DNA of 64,000 bases from Paenibacillus sp. JQZ6Y-1 (GTDB lineage Bacteria > Bacillota > Bacilli > Paenibacillales > Paenibacillaceae), in contig NZ_JBFDUZ010000001.1 of NCBI RefSeq assembly GCF_040719145.1, forward strand, positions 3,100,001 to 3,164,000, written 5' to 3'. How positions within the stretch are numbered: position 1 is the stretch's first letter; each line of letters opens with the position of its first letter. Both the position numbers and the translations under genes were made by a program. Of this stretch, positions 1 to 9,897 are shown piece by piece. Under the pieces are notes generated by a model, which worked only from the letters and a program-made list of their open reading frames with translations, was not told the DNA's origin and ran no database searches.

Positions 1-1147
1 CAAAATTTTTATCATAATAGCTCTCTGAGAACAATTTATTAGATTCAAAATTGAGAAGTTCCTTTTCAAAAAATGTCAGAATATGATCTATTTCAAAATT
101 ATGCTTATTAGCTGAAGTGACGATTGTTAGTAAGCCAGGTAGTAGTTCCATTTTATTTTTTGATAAGAAATCAACATAGTTGTCCAATTGAGAAATATCA
201 CCAGTCAATATTGCTAAATTTAATTCGTTAGCTATTGAGAATTCTTTGAATTTTTTAACTTCTTTTATACCAATTTCATTTAAATCTTGAAACCATGACA
301 AATCCTTATAACCTTCTATATAAGTCAATGCTTCTTGATAACGTTGTTGTTCTTCCAATGCATTACCTTTAAGTAAAAACCCATGTCCATAATAAACAAC
401 CAAGTGTCGCTCCATTTTTATACCACGTTCGCCATCTTTATTCTCATCCATATGAATCCGATTCTCGTATGCCGCCGTTGCTAATTCCCGCAATTCATCC
501 GCGAAGAATTCTACTTTTTCCCACATATGCTGATTGTAGTAAATATTCGCCAACTTCAACAAACCATCCAATCGAAACCCAATTGGCAATTCATTCCGAT
601 ACGGTTCAAAGGCGATAGCAGCGCGTAGATTGTTTTCAAAATTCTCGCTCTGGCTCAGGCGGAAAATGCGATAATGGCTCACTGCAAGGCGTTCTGCATG
701 ACGATAGCGCTCATGAATGATCACACACTGATACAGTGGTAGAAGCTGTTCGCGATAGCCTTCTTCATACCACTCTTCAGCCGCGTCAAAAATAGCGCCT
801 GTCTGGTTGGAGTCCTCCAGCACGCGATCAAGCACCTGCTGGATCATATGATCTTTGCCTAGTTGCAGGCAGCGATACAGAAAGTTTTTGAGCCTTCTCC
901 AATGCGGGACTTCCCGGTCAAAGCATTCCTTCAAATACAGTTCATACAGCCAGCCCTGCTCATAGCCGAGCGCTTCTGCTATTTTGTCCATTTGCGGGAT
1001 GGAGGGCATTTTGGATGGATTGCCGTTCAGGATCAGGCTCAGGGTGCCACGGTTCATACCGGAAATCTGGCTGAACTGGCTCAGATTATATCCTTTGCTC
1101 TGAATTTCCTGTTCCACAATGGAACGAATGCTAAGGCTTTTGGGCAT
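1..1147 (-). CDS. XRE-family regulator with TPR-like C-terminal region (3' end outside window)
   Basis: The frame is open from an ATG at 1147 to the left edge without a stop, so the C-terminus is missing (about 382 codons visible). A GGAGAG ribosome site lies 9 nt before the start. The first ~65 residues form a Cro/CI-type helix-turn-helix: MPKSLSIRSIVEQEI, then LSQFSQISGMNRGTLSLIL as recognition helix and GNPSKMPSIPQMDKIAEAL. The rest is helical and rich in aromatic residues and Leu/Ala, as in TPR-type regulators that sense small peptides (Rgg/PlcR/Rap-like architecture). That comparison is by layout only. Its position next to a Spo0E-like gene would suit a developmental or quorum role, but this is inference. 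The HTH call is firm; the ligand is unknown. Confidence 0.75.
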   Translation of the reverse strand, partial: MPKSLSIRSIVEQEIQSKGYNLSQFSQISGMNRGTLSLILNGNPSKMPSIPQMDKIAEALGYEQGWLYELYLKECFDREVPHWRRLKNFLYRCLQLGKDHMIQQVLDRVLEDSNQTGAIFDAAEEWYEEGYREQLLPLYQCVIIHERYRHAERLAVSHYRIFRLSQSENFENNLRAAIAFEPYRNELPIGFRLDGLLKLANIYYNQHMWEKVEFFADELRELATAAYENRIHMDENKDGERGIKMERHLVVYYGHGFLLKGNALEEQQRYQEALTYIEGYKDLSWFQDLNEIGIKEVKKFKEFSIANELNLAILTGDISQLDNYVDFLSKNKMELLPGLLTIVTSANKHNFEIDHILTFFEKELLNFESNKLFSESYYDKNF

Positions 1148-1519
1148 GACGTAATCTCTCCTAACTTAGCCGGATACACTTGGACCGGTTGTCTTGACAT
1201 GCTGCAATGAAGAACACGCTAACTACTCACTGCATATGTATACGTTCTATGATGATCTAAATCTATACTAATAAGAAAACCATCCTATAGATGGCTAAAA
1301 AGTTCCATACTTAATTAATATAACACTATTTTTGAGAATCATTCAAAGAAAAGTAATGTCATCTTATGATAACGATTCTGTAACTTCATAAATCCGCTTA
1401 CAATTACACCTCTATCCGCTTTATGATTTCCCATAAACCGGTACATTTTCTTACGATTTCTTCTATTTTAAATCATGTTGTCTTTAATGATGATTCCTAA
1501 TGTAAGGCAACATGCTGTA
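1148..1519. other. Intergenic, AT-rich
   Basis: No ORF with a credible ribosome site and no terminator-quality hairpin was seen. The stretch should contain the promoter of the XRE regulator near 1150-1220, but no clear -35/-10 pair could be picked. Confidence 0.4.
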
Positions 1520-1702
1520 CTAAAGCTGCTGCATAGCATTATACGTTACACGATATTGGTTGTATTCGTTCAGTGTTTGATCCAGTTGCTGCGACTTTAC
1601 GAGTACTCGAAGATCTGAAAAACCAAATTGCTCCACCAAATTATGCAATTCTTGACGTTCTTGTTCAATGCGCTGCAAACAGCCGATCATATCCACCTTC
1701 AC
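1520..1702 (-). CDS. Spo0E-family aspartyl-phosphate phosphatase
   Basis: This is a 60-residue protein with the family's usual length and its signature: a coiled helix IEQERQELHNLVEQFG, followed by LVKSQQLDQTLNEYNQY. The second segment is the SQxLD motif that Spo0E-like proteins use to dephosphorylate Spo0A~P (established for Spo0E, YisI and YnzD). The start is a GTG at 1702, preceded by AAGGAAGG. The gene stands alone, antiparallel to nothing. It presumably drains the sporulation phosphorelay in the cytoplasm. Which response regulator it acts on cannot be read from sequence. Confidence 0.85.
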   Translation of the reverse strand: MKVDMIGCLQRIEQERQELHNLVEQFGFSDLRVLVKSQQLDQTLNEYNQYRVTYNAMQQL

Positions 1703-2066
1703 ACCTTCCTTATTTGTAAATTTTTTCTTCTCATTATCATATCGCTGGTTTATATTTATCGCAGATTGCCATTTGACGAATCAGTCAAAAAATTTCTGCG
1801 TTTCTCTTATCATTCATATATTTTTAAAATATTGGCAATATTAGTTATATCGGTGTTATCTGTGGAAGATGTAGTAGATAATCGAATTTTCATTTCGCCA
1901 AATTGAATTTAATCCAAGGGAACCATACATATTCATGCAACAGTATGACATGTTACAGAATAAACAAGGTAGATGGACTTCATGCTTGTCAGTTTTTGCA
2001 GATTGGTGCATCGCCTTTGCATTCTATTCCCCCAGCAAACATTCACCTTAGAAGCAGTAGAACATA

Positions 2067-2106
2067 CTAAAAAGCCGCTATCATCCCAAAGGAACAATAG
2101 CGGCTT
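2067..2106 (-). terminator. Terminator of the deo/pdp gene set
   Basis: A perfect 10-bp stem (AAGCCGCTAT / ATAGCGGCTT) is followed on the minus strand by a run of five T. It lies about 125 bp past the pdp stop. The rest of the 1703-2230 gap shows no convincing gene; an open frame at 1628-1906 (+) overlaps the Spo0E gene and has no ribosome site. Confidence 0.85.
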
Positions 2107-2230
2107 GCAGTGAAGTGGTTCATGAATCCTCTCTTCTCTATCCTTTTACCATGCAGTTATCTGTAAGATGAACAGACAGTCTATGATGGGACTGGTATGC
2201 TAGGCATCAGAAAAAGCGAGATAGGAGATG

Positions 2231-3532
2231 TTACTCCGTTACCGTACCATACACGAGTGTTGGAGCGTCAGCGTGATCGGCGATGCGGATGCTGTCATAC
2301 AGCTTCGCTTTTACATCGTCTACATTTTCGCGATTGGCGTGAATCGTTACGAGTGATTCGCCTGCTTTCACCGTATCGCCTACTTTTTTGTTCAGCATCA
2401 GACCTACTGCCAGATCGATCTCGGATTCCTTCGTTGCGCGACCTGCGCCCAGCAGCATCGCTGCTGTACCGATCTCGTCGGCTACCAGTTCAGCGACAAC
2501 GCCGTCTTGTTTAGCTGGCAGCTCGATATGGAATTGTGCCTGTGGCAGACGTTCTGGGTGGTCTACAACCGAAGCGTCGCCGCCTTGGCTAGACAGGAAC
2601 AGTTTGAATTTCTCCAGTGCTTTCCCGTTCTGGATCACTTCTTGCAGCTTCACTTTGGCATCTTCTAGTGAATCGGCTTTCCCTGCCAGATACACCATTT
2701 GGCTGCCCAGTGCGTAGCACAGTTCTTCCAGATCTTTAGGTCCTTGACCTTTCAAAGTGTCAATCGCTTCTTGAATTTCCAGCGAGTTACCGATTGCCAG
2801 ACCAAGAGGCTGACTCATATCGGAGATGACTGCCATCGTTTTGCGACCGACATTGTTACCGATGCTAACCATCGCGTGTGCCAGTTCTTTGGCTGCTTCT
2901 GGTGTTTTCATAAATGCACCTGCACCGGTTTTTACGTCCAGTACGATTGCGTCTGCACCAGCAGCGATCTTTTTACTCATGATGGAGCTAGCGATCAGCG
3001 GAATGGAATTCACGGTTGCTGTAACGTCACGCAGTGCATACAGCTTTTTGTCTGCTGGAGTCAGGTTGCCGCTTTGACCGATAACAGCGATTTTGTTTTC
3101 GTTAACCAGCTTGATGAACTCGTCTTTGGTGATTTCCACGTGGAAGCCTTCAACGGATTCCAGTTTATCTACTGTACCGCCTGTGTGACCGAGACCGCGA
3201 CCGGACATTTTAGCAACCGGAATATCCAGTGCTGCTACGAGTGGAGCCAGTACGAGAGTTGTAGTGTCGCCTACACCGCCTGTGGAGTGCTTGTCGACTT
3301 TTACACCTTCGATAGCGGACAGGTCAATGGTTTCACCGGAGTTTACCATTGCCATCGTCAGATCGGCACGCTCGCGGTCTGACATATCTTTGAAGAACGT
3401 CGCCATAGCAAAGGCGCTTACTTGATAATCTGGAATATCGCCTTCGGTGTATCCTTGGATAATGAAGTTGATTTCTTCGGTGCTCAGTTCTTTGCCATCA
3501 CGCTTTTTCTCAATCAGGTCTACCATTCTCAT
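2231..3532 (-). CDS. pdp: Pyrimidine-nucleoside phosphorylase
   Basis: Cytoplasmic enzyme that splits uridine, thymidine and deoxyuridine with phosphate, giving base plus (deoxy)ribose-1-phosphate. The 433-residue length is normal. Family landmarks are all present: [13 protein letters not shown] near residue 81 (phosphate/nucleoside site), [11 protein letters not shown] near 109, [16 protein letters not shown], and [10 protein letters not shown] near 202. The ATG is preceded by GAGGAG and the N-terminus [10 protein letters not shown] matches the known B. subtilis Pdp start. It is the last gene of the nucleoside set and is followed by a strong terminator. About 200 bp separate it from deoD, so an additional internal promoter is possible. 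Confidence 0.97.
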   Translation of the reverse strand: MRMVDLIEKKRDGKELSTEEINFIIQGYTEGDIPDYQVSAFAMATFFKDMSDRERADLTMAMVNSGETIDLSAIEGVKVDKHSTGGVGDTTTLVLAPLVAALDIPVAKMSGRGLGHTGGTVDKLESVEGFHVEITKDEFIKLVNENKIAVIGQSGNLTPADKKLYALRDVTATVNSIPLIASSIMSKKIAAGADAIVLDVKTGAGAFMKTPEAAKELAHAMVSIGNNVGRKTMAVISDMSQPLGLAIGNSLEIQEAIDTLKGQGPKDLEELCYALGSQMVYLAGKADSLEDAKVKLQEVIQNGKALEKFKLFLSSQGGDASVVDHPERLPQAQFHIELPAKQDGVVAELVADEIGTAAMLLGAGRATKESEIDLAVGLMLNKKVGDTVKAGESLVTIHANRENVDDVKAKLYDSIRIADHADAPTLVYGTVTE

Positions 3533-3730
3533 AACGGATCATCTCCTCATTTAAAATTAACATAAACCTAACATCAAAATCATCGAAAGGAAGGCATTCG
3601 ACAGACGAAGAGGTATTTCGTTTACAGGATGCTAGCCTAAATGGACTGCGGAGTATACGAATACGGGTATCGTCGCCTGTCGTGATGCTATTCCATGGGA
3701 TATAACTGTTTGCTTACTTAAATAAGCGGA

Positions 3731-4438
3731 TTACAGCGAGATCGCTGCGTCCAGTGCTACTTCCATCATCTCGTTGAAGGTCGTTTGACGCTCTTCGGAT
3801 GTGGTTTCTTCGCCTGTCAGCAGGTGATCACTCACCGTCAGGATCGTCAGTGCATTGACGCCAAATTTGGCAGCAATGGTGTACAGCGCGCTCGTTTCCA
3901 TCTCTACGCCCAGTACGCCGTATTCCATCAGGCGACCTGTGATCGTTTTATCATCACGATAGAACGAATCGGAACTGAAAATGTTGCCGACGTGCAGGTT
4001 TAGACCTTTTTCTACGCCGCGATCGTAAGCAGCCTTCAGCAGCGGGAAGCTGGCAACAGGTGCAAAGGTGTAGTTACCAAAAATGTGGTTATTCATGCTG
4101 GAATCGGTGCTTGCTGCTTGTGCCAGAATCACATCGCGCACACGCACATGCTCCTGCATCCCACCGCAAGTACCAACGCGGATCAGGTTTTTGACGCCAT
4201 ATTCGCTGATCAGCTCGTTCACATAAATGCTGATCGATGGCAGACCCATTCCTGTTCCTTGTACGGAAATGCGTTGCCCTTTGTACGTACCGGTAAAGCC
4301 GAGCATACCGCGTACTTCGTTGTAACAGGTTACATCCTCCAGATACGTATCGGCGATGTATTTTGCACGCAGCGGATCGCCGGGCAGCAGGATCGTTTCG
4401 GCGATATCGCCGGGTTTAGCTCCAATATGAACGCTCAT
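3731..4438 (-). CDS. deoD: Purine-nucleoside phosphorylase, DeoD type
   Basis: Hexameric-type purine nucleoside phosphorylase (235 aa), converting purine (deoxy)nucleosides and phosphate to free base and pentose-1-phosphate. Visible landmarks are [13 protein letters not shown] near the N-terminus, [13 protein letters not shown] (phosphate site), [11 protein letters not shown] (nucleoside site) and [11 protein letters not shown] (general-acid Asp). The start was set at the ATG at 4438, giving [11 protein letters not shown], which aligns with known DeoD N-termini. GGAGG lies 7 nt upstream, and a longer frame from a TTG at 4453 would swallow this ribosome site. It lies between deoB and pdp, all read leftward, so pentose-1-phosphates from both phosphorylases feed DeoB. 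Confidence 0.97.
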   Translation of the reverse strand: MSVHIGAKPGDIAETILLPGDPLRAKYIADTYLEDVTCYNEVRGMLGFTGTYKGQRISVQGTGMGLPSISIYVNELISEYGVKNLIRVGTCGGMQEHVRVRDVILAQAASTDSSMNNHIFGNYTFAPVASFPLLKAAYDRGVEKGLNLHVGNIFSSDSFYRDDKTITGRLMEYGVLGVEMETSALYTIAAKFGVNALTILTVSDHLLTGEETTSEERQTTFNEMMEVALDAAISL

Positions 4439-4568
4439 TGTATATACCTCCAAAAGTAATGGATGCCCTGAACGAACAGGGCATCTTCATATTCATTATG
4501 ATTCACTAGCAACGATAGGATCATTCATTATCTTCTATACTAACGATAATAATCCCACGGTACATCCA

Positions 4569-5750
4569 TTATTTCAGGTCAGACAGGAAGCTGGTACCAT
4601 ACTCCGGTTTGGTCACATCAAAGTTCTCTGCTACGGTTGCAGCGATGTCGGCAAACGTTGTGCGCAGTGGCAATTCTTTGCCTCCGTCTTTGAAGCGTTT
4701 GGAGTAGGCAATCAGTGGTACGTATTCACGGGTGTGATCAGTTCCGGTATAGGTTGGATCATTCCCATGATCCGCTGTAATGAGCAGCAGATCATCTTCG
4801 TCCATCTTGTCGAATACTTCCGGCAGACGTGCATCATATTCTTCCAGTGCATCCGCATATCCTTTTGGATCGCGGCGATGTCCAAACAGCGCATCAAAGT
4901 CGACCAGATTCAGGAAGCTCAATCCATGGAACGGCTTGCCTGCTACTTGTACCAATTGATCCATACCATCCATATTGGACTTCGTACGAATCGACTCGGT
5001 TACGCCTTCGCCATCGTAAATGTCGGAGATTTTACCGATAGCAATAACGTCCAGACCAGCATCTTGCAGCGCGTTCATCGTTGTTGGACCGAACGGCTTC
5101 AAGGCGTAGTCATGACGGTTGGATGTACGGGTGAATTTGCCCGGTTCGCCAACGAATGGACGTGCAATGATGCGTCCCAGCATATACGGGTCATCCAGTG
5201 TGATCTCGCGACAGAACTCACAGATTTCGTACAATTCTTTGAGCGGTACGATCTCTTCGTGAGCAGCGATTTGCAGCACGGAATCCGCGGATGTGTAAAT
5301 GATCAGCGCACCGGTATTCACATGCTCCTCGCCCAGCTCGTCGATAATTTCCGTACCGCTTGCTGGTTTGTTACCAATCACCTTGCGTCCGGTTTTCTCC
5401 TCGATGCGCTGGATCAGCTCATCTGGGAATCCGTCTGGAAAGACGCGGAACGGGGTATCGATATACAGACCCATGATCTCCCAGTGTCCAGTCATGGTAT
5501 CCTTACCACGAGAAGCCTCCTGCATTTTGGTGTAATAGCCCAGTGGCTTGTCAGCTACCGGTACACCTTGAATCTCGCGGATATTGGACAGTCCGAGTTT
5601 TGCCATGTTGGGCATATTCAGACCGCCATTTTCGCGGGCAATATGCCCAAATGTATCAACGTTCACATCGCCAAACTCGGCGGCATCCGGTGCTTCACCG
5701 ATACCGACAGAGTCCATGACGATCAGATGTACGCGTTTGAATGGTGTCAT
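4569..5750 (-). CDS. deoB: Phosphopentomutase
   Basis: Interconverts (deoxy)ribose-1-phosphate and -5-phosphate, linking the two phosphorylases to DeoC and the pentose phosphate pathway. At 393 aa it has normal length. Alkaline-phosphatase-superfamily metal sites are visible: [12 protein letters not shown] at the N-terminus, KDTMTGHWE (phospho-Thr region) near residue 83, and [18 protein letters not shown] near residue 324. The start ATG has an AAAGGAG-type site upstream. The gap to deoD is 130 bp and to nupC 133 bp. No terminator is evident in either gap, consistent with a polycistronic message. Confidence 0.97.
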   Translation of the reverse strand: MTPFKRVHLIVMDSVGIGEAPDAAEFGDVNVDTFGHIARENGGLNMPNMAKLGLSNIREIQGVPVADKPLGYYTKMQEASRGKDTMTGHWEIMGLYIDTPFRVFPDGFPDELIQRIEEKTGRKVIGNKPASGTEIIDELGEEHVNTGALIIYTSADSVLQIAAHEEIVPLKELYEICEFCREITLDDPYMLGRIIARPFVGEPGKFTRTSNRHDYALKPFGPTTMNALQDAGLDVIAIGKISDIYDGEGVTESIRTKSNMDGMDQLVQVAGKPFHGLSFLNLVDFDALFGHRRDPKGYADALEEYDARLPEVFDKMDEDDLLLITADHGNDPTYTGTDHTREYVPLIAYSKRFKDGGKELPLRTTFADIAATVAENFDVTKPEYGTSFLSDLK

Positions 5751-5883
5751 GATAATTGTGCTCCTTTCCGTTATGAACAGCGTGATTTCTGCAAATCGTG
5801 CAAAAACCTATTTTACAACAGATCAGGGGTGCTTGAAAATAACAGCTTTCTCTATTGCCGTTTGACTGATCGATTCGCTTGTA

Positions 5884-7065
5884 TTACAGGAACAGACCAG
5901 CAATGGTTGCGGACAATACGCTGACCAAGGTTGCACCATACAGCAGCTTCAGACCAAACTTTGCAACTTCGTTTCCTTTTTTCTCATGCAGACCTTTTAC
6001 GGCACCGGAAATGATACCGATCGACGAGAAGTTGGCAAACGATACGAGGAAGACGGATACGATACCGACGGCGCGTGCGCTCATTTCGGTGTGTTTGCCC
6101 AGATCCAGCATAGCGACGAACTCGTTGGATACGAGCTTGGTTGCCATCAGGCTACCTGCGGTAACAGCATCTGCCCACGGCACGCCCATAATGAACGCCA
6201 ACGGTGCAAATACATAACCAAGCAGCTCTTGGAAGCTGATGCCGAAGATCAGATCGAACAAGCCATTAATCATAGCAATCAATGCGACAAAACCGATCAA
6301 CATCGCTGCCACGACAATCGCAACTTTGAATCCATCCATAATATACTCGCCCAGCATTTCGAAGAAGGTTTGCTTCTCTTCTTCCTGCACTTCCAGTATA
6401 TCGTCTTCTTTGGTAACACGGTACGGATTAATGATCGAAGCGATGATAAAACCGCCGAACAGGTTGAGCACCAATGCTGTGACCACATAACGCGGTTGCA
6501 GCATCGTCATGTACGAACCAACAATAGACATGGAAACGGTCGACATCGCCGATGCACACAGCGTGTACAGACGGTGCTTCGGCAGCAAACCGATTTGTTT
6601 TTTAACGGAAATGAATACTTCGGATTGACCCAGAATCGCGGATGCAACCGCATTGTACGATTCCAGCTTACCCATACCATTGATCTTGCTCAGTACAAGA
6701 CCGATGTAACGGATAATAAAAGGAAGCACTTTGATATACTGCAAAATTCCGATCAGCGCAGAAATGAATACGATCGGCATCAATACGCTGATAAAGAATG
6801 GAGTGGAACCTTCCTTATAAGCAAAACCGCCGAATACAAAGTCTGTACCCTGTGCAGCATAACCGAGCAAGTGATTAAACACAGCTGAGAATCCACCAAT
6901 CAATGTTGCGCCAGCTGTCGTATACAGCAGTACAAACGTCAAAACAATCTGCAAAACGATCATGGTGATCAGTGGACGGTAACGGATATTTTTGCGGTCA
7001 TTACTAGCGATATAAGCCAGACCGAAAACAATCAGAATACCGATAATAGCGATAATATACTTCAT
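5884..7065 (-). CDS. nupC: Concentrative nucleoside transporter, NupC family
   Basis: A 393-residue integral membrane protein with many hydrophobic segments, starting with a first membrane helix at residues 3-20. CNT/NupC landmarks visible are [12 protein letters not shown] around residue 150, [13 protein letters not shown] around 172, and the C-terminal [15 protein letters not shown] and [14 protein letters not shown]. It imports pyrimidine and possibly purine nucleosides by cation symport and supplies substrates for cdd, pdp and deoD around it. The start ATG follows CAGGAG. The gene is in the position nupC holds in the B. subtilis dra-nupC-pdp operon. Confidence 0.95.
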   Translation of the reverse strand: MKYIIAIIGILIVFGLAYIASNDRKNIRYRPLITMIVLQIVLTFVLLYTTAGATLIGGFSAVFNHLLGYAAQGTDFVFGGFAYKEGSTPFFISVLMPIVFISALIGILQYIKVLPFIIRYIGLVLSKINGMGKLESYNAVASAILGQSEVFISVKKQIGLLPKHRLYTLCASAMSTVSMSIVGSYMTMLQPRYVVTALVLNLFGGFIIASIINPYRVTKEDDILEVQEEEKQTFFEMLGEYIMDGFKVAIVVAAMLIGFVALIAMINGLFDLIFGISFQELLGYVFAPLAFIMGVPWADAVTAGSLMATKLVSNEFVAMLDLGKHTEMSARAVGIVSVFLVSFANFSSIGIISGAVKGLHEKKGNEVAKFGLKLLYGATLVSVLSATIAGLFL

Positions 7066-7239
7066 GCGTAATTAGCTCCTGTTCTATGTTGCTGCTTGTA
7101 ACGATCATCGGTCGCTATATCGCTACCTTGTTTCCATCAAAGCAGCAGTAAAAATAATCATGAAAACTTTCTCTCTCATTCATAAAGCGCTTACAATATG
7201 TGTTAAAAAGGAATGAATTGCACATATAGCTTTTTTAAA

Positions 7240-7256
7240 ACGGTGCGATGCACCGT
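7240..7256 (-). terminator. Short hairpin directly after cdd
   Basis: ACGGTGC / GCACCGT with a 3-nt loop begins 2 nt past the cdd stop and is followed by TTTTA on the minus strand. It may cause partial termination or protect the 3' end of deoC-cdd. The T run is weak, so read-through to nupC is likely. Confidence 0.45.
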
Positions 7257-7257
7257 C

Positions 7258-7656
7258 TCAGCCTTTATCCATATCCTTTGCCTGGAAATACCCTGGCAAA
7301 ATCTCCCCGATACTCCACTCGCTCACATCGCCATGCAGATTGGTCAAGTAAATGCGTGTATGCTCATCGCTAAATTCGGCGATGACCTGACGACATGCAC
7401 CACAAGGGGAAACCGGTCCATCGGTATCGGCTACAATCGCAATCGCTTGAATCTTGCGCACGCCTTCCGAAGCTGCTTTGAAAATGGCGGTACGTTCTGC
7501 GCAGTTCGTCAGTCCGTAGGATGCGTTCTCAATGTTGGCTCCACCGTACACTTTGCCATCGTCGGTTAGCAGTGCAGCACCTACCTGAAAATGAGAGTAA
7601 GGTACATACGCATGGTTGCGCGCTTCAATTGCCGCTTGAATCAGTTGTTCTTTCAT
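7258..7656 (-). CDS. cdd: Cytidine deaminase
   Basis: Zinc enzyme that deaminates cytidine and deoxycytidine to (deoxy)uridine, feeding Pdp. The start at 7656 gives 132 aa beginning MKEQLIQAAIEARNHAYVPYSHF, which matches the tetrameric Cdd length. The reading frame extends 26 codons further upstream, but that stretch does not resemble the family. The catalytic zinc motifs are intact: NCAERTAIF (Cys plus catalytic Glu) and PCGACRQV (two Cys). The ribosome site of the chosen start is weak (GTGGAATG), so an ATG at 7686 remains possible. It is second in the operon after deoC, with 100 bp between them. Confidence 0.93.
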   Translation of the reverse strand: MKEQLIQAAIEARNHAYVPYSHFQVGAALLTDDGKVYGGANIENASYGLTNCAERTAIFKAASEGVRKIQAIAIVADTDGPVSPCGACRQVIAEFSDEHTRIYLTNLHGDVSEWSIGEILPGYFQAKDMDKG

Positions 7657-7756
7657 ACATTCCACGGCCTTTCCGAGTAGATTCATTCCTGAGTTGCTGT
7701 TGCTTGTAGAGCAATGTTCCGGTCTGCATGACACAGACCGGATATAATCGGTTGCA

Positions 7757-8422
7757 TTAATAGGAAGAAGTGGACTGGCCGCCTTCCATGATTTTCACGC
7801 CGGAGCTTGCGCCAATGCGGGTTGCGCCTGCGGCTACCATGGCATTCAGATCTTCTTCGCTGCGTACGCCGCCGGAAGCTTTCACGCCGATGTCAGGACC
7901 TACGGTTTTGCGCATCAGAGCTACATCTTCTGGAGTTGCACCGCCAGTAGAGAATCCAGTTGACGTTTTCACGAAATCAGTGCCAGCTTTGACAGACAGT
8001 TCGGAAGCACGTACTTTCTCCTCATCTGTCAGCAAACAAGTTTCGATGATCACTTTTACCAGTGCTTTGCCTTTGGCTGCGTCGACAACAGCACGGATAT
8101 CACGTTCAACCAGCTCGTTGTTGCCGTCTTTCAGTGCGCCGATATTGATGACCATATCGACTTCAGTTGCACCGTTCGCGATCGCGTTCGAAGCTTCGAA
8201 TGCTTTTACTTCTGGTGTGTTCGCTCCCAGAGGGAAACCGATTACTGTACATACATCCACGCCTGTACCTTTCAGTTGTTCCGCGCAAAAGGATACCCAT
8301 GTTGGATTCACACATACAGATGCAAACTCGTATTTCTTCGCTTCTTCTACCAGCTTCGCAACTTCCGCTTGCGTCGCGTCTGCCTTGAGCAGCGTGTGAT
8401 CGATCAGCTTTGCCACATTCAT
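7757..8422 (-). CDS. deoC: Deoxyribose-phosphate aldolase
   Basis: Class I aldolase splitting deoxyribose-5-phosphate into glyceraldehyde-3-phosphate and acetaldehyde. The 221 residues match the short Bacillus-type DeoC. Landmarks are [11 protein letters not shown] at the N-terminus, [32 protein letters not shown] (Schiff-base Lys) and [10 protein letters not shown] (second active-site Lys). The ATG at 8422 is preceded by AAAGGAGC. It is the first gene of the leftward nucleoside set and has its own promoter and DeoR-like operator about 120-175 bp upstream. Confidence 0.97.
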   Translation of the reverse strand: MNVAKLIDHTLLKADATQAEVAKLVEEAKKYEFASVCVNPTWVSFCAEQLKGTGVDVCTVIGFPLGANTPEVKAFEASNAIANGATEVDMVINIGALKDGNNELVERDIRAVVDAAKGKALVKVIIETCLLTDEEKVRASELSVKAGTDFVKTSTGFSTGGATPEDVALMRKTVGPDIGVKASGGVRSEEDLNAMVAAGATRIGASSGVKIMEGGQSTSSY

Positions 8423-8546
8423 CTATTATCGCTCCTTTAATATTCATTCATGCCACACTTTGCTTCATTACCCTGGATCATGCAGGTTGCCTGTTGAGTC
8501 GGTTCACCATGACATGAGAATCAGGAATAGTTGTGCCTGTAGGATC

Positions 8547-8575
8547 ATCATAGCACCGCTTTGAACAAATGTAAA
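8547..8575 (-). promoter_or_regulatory. Sigma-A promoter of deoC
   Basis: On the minus strand, TTTACA (8575-8570) and TATGAT (8552-8547) are separated by exactly 17 nt. This gives a leader of about 115-120 nt before the deoC start. Confidence 0.8.
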
Positions 8576-8598
8576 ATTGTTTTTGAAATTTTGTTCAA
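8561..8598 (-). promoter_or_regulatory. DeoR operator: palindrome plus half-site
   Basis: The minus strand reads TTGAACAAAATTTCAA (8598-8583), followed by a second TTTGTTCAA half-site (8569-8561) that falls between the -35 and -10 boxes. In B. subtilis, DeoR binds such a palindrome upstream of -35 and a half-site inside the promoter of its dra (deoC) operon. Motif and spacing both fit, so repression relieved by deoxyribose-5-phosphate is a strong inference. Confidence 0.8.
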
Positions 8599-8825
8599 GG
8601 TAGTGCATACAGGTAAAATGGGGCAAACGATTGTTATGATAGCACAGATATTGAGGAATAGCACGTGAAGATTTTGTGGTGGGGGTAGTGGGAAGAAGTG
8701 AGGAATGAGTGAACGATGGAAAGACATAAATGGAAGTGCATGAAAATACATTTCTACTCTTATGTTGTGGCATTATGCTACGTAAATCTTGAATAAATGA
8801 TACATATAGAAATAGGCATAGCAAA

Positions 8826-8859
8826 AACCCACATGAGGTTTTACATTCGCATATGGGTT
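8826..8859 (-). terminator. Terminator at the left end of the toxin/immunity island
   Basis: AACCCAYATG arms (one G-U pair) are followed by TTTTT on the minus strand, about 90 bp past the barstar-like gene. The remainder of 8600-8946 shows no credible ORF. Confidence 0.6.
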
Positions 8860-8946
8860 GAGGATATGGCTTCGTTGGAAGAGTTCCGTTTTAGGAATGC
8901 TGTCTTCAACTTGTGGTTTACGTTTATAATTAAATAGTGGCTAAGG

Positions 8947-9702
8947 CTATATCGCGACTTCAACACCAGCATGCTGTAGACATTCGATACATTGCCAAAA
9001 TTCCTTGCCGAAAGTGTCTGATATAGACATATTTTTATCTGGAGCATGCAAGATTTGCAATCTAAAAGGCGGAGCCACTCCAAACCCACCGTATAAACAA
9101 TCCTGCAAGCTATCCTGCCCCACTCCATAATAACTAGCAGGTCCATTTAAGCATTCGCCTAGCATTAAAAAGAAAGAGACTTTCTCTTGCACATGCTGCA
9201 TATCCAATGTAAAAGAGCGCATTCCTTCACCTGCAACAGATGATTGATCTGTATGTATATGGCGATATAACGAGTGATATCGTACGATTTTCAACCAGAT
9301 CTCTCGCTGATGCTGAGAGAATGACAGCCAGAGATAGGGAGCCAAATCGTTTTGATCCCTAAGCAGTTCCCACATATCTACTTCTTCCCTACTTATAGCC
9401 TCGTTCATAGCGGTATCTAGTATCCATTCTTGATCGCCAAGATCACGCCATTTTGTTAGTTTCTCTAGTGGAACAAAGTATTCTCCAATCGGAAGCCCGG
9501 TATTGCTTAAAATCCCTAATCGTAGGTTTCCAATGATGAAAGAACTGTTGTAATTACAAGGCATCCACTGAATATCGCTAAATGTGAACTGGTACTCATC
9601 TTCTCCTTCTAAATCTACAATAGACCACCCACCAACATATGCCAATATCTTGTCGTCATCGTCGTTTATAATGCCGAATCTTACCATTCTGTCTGGGTTC
9701 AA
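8947..9702 (-). CDS. Barstar-domain protein (probable RNase-toxin immunity)
   Basis: A 251-residue protein. The last ~90 residues resemble barstar: FTLDMQHVQEKVSFF, then YYGVGQDSLQDCLYGGFG near residue 193 (barstar has YYGENLDALWDCL, and the barnase-contacting Asp is conserved while the Trp is Gln), and a C-terminal strand-helix ending AGVEVAI. The first ~150 residues form a separate domain, rich in Trp and acidic residues, that is not recognised. The start is a TTG at 9702 with GGAGGG 8 nt upstream. Inhibition of a barnase/EndoU-like RNase tip by blocking the active site is inferred from barstar. No cognate toxin remains beside it, so it looks like an orphan immunity gene. Confidence 0.75.
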   Translation of the reverse strand: MNPDRMVRFGIINDDDDKILAYVGGWSIVDLEGEDEYQFTFSDIQWMPCNYNSSFIIGNLRLGILSNTGLPIGEYFVPLEKLTKWRDLGDQEWILDTAMNEAISREEVDMWELLRDQNDLAPYLWLSFSQHQREIWLKIVRYHSLYRHIHTDQSSVAGEGMRSFTLDMQHVQEKVSFFLMLGECLNGPASYYGVGQDSLQDCLYGGFGVAPPFRLQILHAPDKNMSISDTFGKEFWQCIECLQHAGVEVAI

Positions 9703-9728
9703 GTATTTCCCTCCATTGAACGCTGCTT

Positions 9729-9843
9729 TTATATTTTTTCAATCGTTATAGGTAATGAGTCCTTTTCAAAAGCATTCATATCATTTAATGATTGCTATAA
9801 TATCTTTGACAGTTTGTAGTGACATACTCTTCTCATTAACCAT
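9729..9843 (-). pseudogene. Frameshifted small ORF
   Basis: An ATG at 9843 opens MVNEKSMSLQTVKDIIAII and stops after 20 codons. A one-base shift at the AAA before the stop continues as NDMNAFEKDSLPITIEKI to a stop at 9729. The joined product would be about 37 residues. The family is not recognised. It is likely a decayed immunity or toxin fragment, at low confidence. Confidence 0.3.
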
Positions 9844-9897
9844 GTAAAGTTTTAAACTCACGAATTAAAATCCTCTGAATACTACATACTCTCAAAA

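Noticed and set aside
1628..1906. 92-codon plus-strand ORF with hydrophobic stretch
   Set aside because: Starts inside the Spo0E gene on the opposite strand and lacks a ribosome site.
4734..5924. 396-codon open frame antisense to deoB
   Set aside because: It mirrors the conserved deoB frame, has no ribosome site, and its translation shows no protein family.
8504..8824. Two overlapping minus-strand ORFs upstream of the deo promoter
   Set aside because: They cover the DeoR operator and promoter, have no ribosome site and resemble no protein.
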